A stretch of 64,000 nucleotides of DNA from contig NZ_JARXYX010000008.1 of assembly GCF_029893585.1 (NCBI RefSeq), positions 1-64,000 of the forward strand. The letters run 5' to 3'. The position numbers and the translations under genes are program-made. The notes below the pieces were generated by a model, which saw only the letters and a list, made by a program, of their open reading frames with translations, made no database searches and was not told where the DNA came from. Below, in pieces: positions 62,185 through 64,000 of this stretch; position 1 is the stretch's first letter, and the number at the start of each line of letters is the position of its first letter. The stretch is from Streptomyces sp. LBL (GTDB taxonomy: Bacteria; Actinomycetota; Actinomycetes; Streptomycetales; Streptomycetaceae).

Positions 62185-63446
62185 CGAGGAGGCTCCCATC
62201 GCCCTGCGTCGTCGCGGAGATCGTCGCGGAGGTCGTCGAAGATCGATTCCAGAAGGGTCAACCCGCGTTGCACATGTGGCAGTTCCAACGGCGCGGGTGC
62301 GTCGAGGCATTCCGCGGCCTGCTCGTCCGTCCCCCCGCCCAGCAGCGGGCCGGTGGACAACCGCACGCGCAGCGCCCCGAGGTCGTCACCGAAGCGGTGA
62401 CCGCCGGGGGCGGGCATGCCGAGCCGGGCGGCGAGGAAGTCCTCCAGTTCCTGCGCGTCACCGACGCCGAGCGCGCCGAGCGCGGGCCGCAGGGGGTCCA
62501 GGTCGACGTAGAGGTGCCGGCCGGCCTGCGGTGGCCGGGCGACGGCGCCCGCGGTGACGACGACGGTGTGCGCGGCGGCGGCCACGCGCGCGTGCAGCCG
62601 TACGGCGGCCCTCCGGCGGGCGGTGACCGGCTCGGGCTCACCGAGGGCGTACCCACCCGCGGCAGCGACCGGTGCGGCGACCCGGGCGCCGAGCGCGGTC
62701 AGGACATCGAGCACGCGCGCGTGGAGGCCGTCCCCGTCGGCCTCGCCCACGGGGAAGCGGGCGACGGCGGCCGGCCAGCCGGTCGGCAGCAGGGCGCCGG
62801 CCAGATCGCTGACGACGGTGACCTGCTCGGGCAGCATCTCGGCGGGGCTGAGCAGCACGGTGTCGTGCGGGTCGTGCAGCGTGTCGCGCCAGGTCTCGTC
62901 ACTGACCAGGTGCAGACCCTCGCCGACGGCGGCCTGGACGGTCTCGTGCAGCAGTTCGGGCGGGGCCACGGTGGCGGTCGGGTCGTCGGCGACGGACAGC
63001 ACGAGCAGCCGCGGATCGCCACCTTCGGCGCGCACCCGGCCCAGGGTCTCCAGCAGGGCGTACGGGTCCGGGACACCGCCGGACTCGGCCGATGTCGGCA
63101 CATGGAAGACGGGTCTGCCCAACAGACGTGCGTACGGCGCCCACCAGGCGGCACAGGGCCGCGGCACCAGAACGTCTCCGCCGAGCGCGGCGGTCAGCGC
63201 CAGCAGCAGGGCGGGGGCGCCGGGGGCGGCCACCACCCGGTCGGGCTCGGTGGGCAGGCCCCGCCGGTCCCAGTAGCCGCAGGCGGCTTCCAGCAGGGCG
63301 GGCCCGCCGCCGACCGGTTCGCTCTCCGCACGGCCTGCCGCGGCGGCGAGTACGGCGGACAGTTCGGGCAGCACGGGCAGGCCGTCCTCGGGAAGCGGCG
63401 GCCCGAAACGGACGGGCCCGTGGCCTTCCGGGTCCGTCCGCGGCAT
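62181..63446 (-). CDS. aminotransferase class I/II-fold protein lacking the PLP lysine
   Basis: 421 residues with the fold-type I outline: GGGPALLEAACGYWDRRGLP, VVAAPGAPALLLALTAALGGDVLVPRPCAAWW, and LVSDETWRDTL with the aspartate that normally contacts the PLP ring. Where the Schiff-base lysine should be (usual S-x-S-K), it reads VVSDLAGALLPTGW, with D214 at the lysine position. The whole product contains no lysine at all. It therefore probably does not use PLP in the usual way. ATG 63446 has GGAGGTACGG just upstream; coupled by ATGA to the following hydrolase. Confidence 0.75.
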   Translation of the reverse strand: MPRTDPEGHGPVRFGPPLPEDGLPVLPELSAVLAAAAGRAESEPVGGGPALLEAACGYWDRRGLPTEPDRVVAAPGAPALLLALTAALGGDVLVPRPCAAWWAPYARLLGRPVFHVPTSAESGGVPDPYALLETLGRVRAEGGDPRLLVLSVADDPTATVAPPELLHETVQAAVGEGLHLVSDETWRDTLHDPHDTVLLSPAEMLPEQVTVVSDLAGALLPTGWPAAVARFPVGEADGDGLHARVLDVLTALGARVAAPVAAAGGYALGEPEPVTARRRAAVRLHARVAAAAHTVVVTAGAVARPPQAGRHLYVDLDPLRPALGALGVGDAQELEDFLAARLGMPAPGGHRFGDDLGALRVRLSTGPLLGGGTDEQAAECLDAPAPLELPHVQRGLTLLESIFDDLRDDLRDDAGRWEPPR

Positions 63447-63728
63447 CCGTACCTCCGTGTGCGGGCCCGTGCGGGCCTGTGGGGCTGCTCGTCTCTTCCG
63501 TCGGTCGGCGCCGACGTGTCCGAAGGCTCGGGCGGGGTCTCGGGCGGTGCGGGTCGTGCCCTCGGGCTGTGAGTACCCAGGGAGGCGGGGTGCCATGAGT
63601 GCCGATCCGGGTTGCGCGGATCACACGCGGCGACGGCGTGAGGCGAGGGCACGACCGGTGCGGTGGGCCGGCGGTCGACAGCGGCGGCGCCGAAACGGGT
63701 CAGTCGTCCGCGGCGGGGCCGGAACGAG

Positions 63729-64000
63729 TCAGTCGTCCGCGGCGGGCTCCTTGCGGCACAGGCGGTGGACGGCCGCGCCGCACGCGCCCGCGATCAGCAG
63801 ACCGCCCGCGACCAGGGCGGGCACGGAGCCGCTGAAGGCGCCGCCCTCGCCGGCCCGGGCCCCGCGCTGGATGACCGCGCCCCCGCAGGAGTCGGCGTGC
63901 GGCTCGGTGCAGGGGTGGGTGGTGGCACAGGAGCTGCCGTACGACTCAGTGCACGGCGGGGCGCTCCCCCGGCTCACGGTGAACGTGCCGCTCCACGGCT
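63729..64000 (-). CDS. membrane-anchored secreted protein, 3' part only
   Basis: The frame is open to the window edge (PWSGTFTVSRG...), so the start lies beyond 64000. The visible 90 residues are rich in Cys, Thr and Pro (CTESYGSSCATTHPCTEPHADSC) and end in a hydrophobic helix and basic tail (VPALVAGGLLIAGACGAAVHRLCRKEPAADD), like a cell-surface protein with a C-terminal membrane anchor. A GTG at 63977 could start a shorter form. A 20-bp direct copy of its 3' end occurs at 63698-63717. Function unknown. Confidence 0.55.
   Translation of the reverse strand, partial: PWSGTFTVSRGSAPPCTESYGSSCATTHPCTEPHADSCGGAVIQRGARAGEGGAFSGSVPALVAGGLLIAGACGAAVHRLCRKEPAADD

Overview
This window is high-GC actinobacterial DNA. 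Strong G/C third-position bias, GTG/TTG starts, GGAGG-type ribosome binding sites, Tat and Sec secreted polysaccharide hydrolases, CebR-type operators and XRE/DUF5753 regulators all point to a Streptomyces or a very close relative. No rRNA, tRNA or CRISPR array was seen.

Layout. 1-1.3 kb: an IS200-like tnpA element inserted into a small coiled-coil gene. 1.3-4.8 kb, minus strand: an OFA-family (oxalate/formate type) transporter, an overlapping 44-residue small partner, a FabH-like ketosynthase III and a GntR/FCD regulator. 5-6.5 kb: a tnpB-only IS605-type element next to a transposase scrap. 6.7-12.3 kb: a secreted GH106-like glycosidase behind a LacI-type operator, and a MurJ-family flippase. 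12.4-13.6 kb: the tail of a formate-dehydrogenase-type iron-sulfur gene followed by intact fdhD. The formate module therefore looks broken up by insertions.

13.9-16.4 kb holds the most interesting candidate: a 44-codon precursor-like ORF, a perfect attenuator-like hairpin, and a 504-residue HExxH-type (2-oxoglutarate-dependent peptide beta-hydroxylase-like) protein that ends in a PqqD-like peptide-recognition domain. An orphan NarL-type response regulator lies convergent to it. This looks like a minimal RiPP locus. 16.7-25.5 kb: GH33 sialidase, a frameshifted DUF4185-like gene, a bile-acid-symporter-family transporter with divergent LysR regulator, a long-chain acyl-CoA synthetase and a nucleoside hydrolase.

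25.8-50.4 kb is a plant cell-wall degradation region. A five-gene minus-strand run (GH105, heparin-lyase-fold PL, GH28-GH29 fusion, GH27-GH18 fusion, CBM35/FN3 sugar dehydrogenase) suits pectin and rhamnogalacturonan side-chain breakdown. GH75 chitosanase carries a GAAA(C)TTTC-type operator. A cellulase trio (GH6, GH5, GH48) is arranged around two CebR-type boxes. It is followed by a stray CBM2 module, a PL11 rhamnogalacturonan lyase and a broken GH32/LacI pair.

50.4-64 kb is more housekeeping in character: pterin dehydratase, two XRE regulators, an orphan DnaK, glycerophosphodiester phosphodiesterase, OsmC, a membrane phosphodiesterase, two metallo-beta-lactamase-fold hydrolases, a DedA protein, and a lysine-free aminotransferase-fold protein translationally coupled to one of the hydrolases. 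Short tandem-repeat arrays are frequent between genes throughout; the largest fills the GH5-GH6 intergenic gap.
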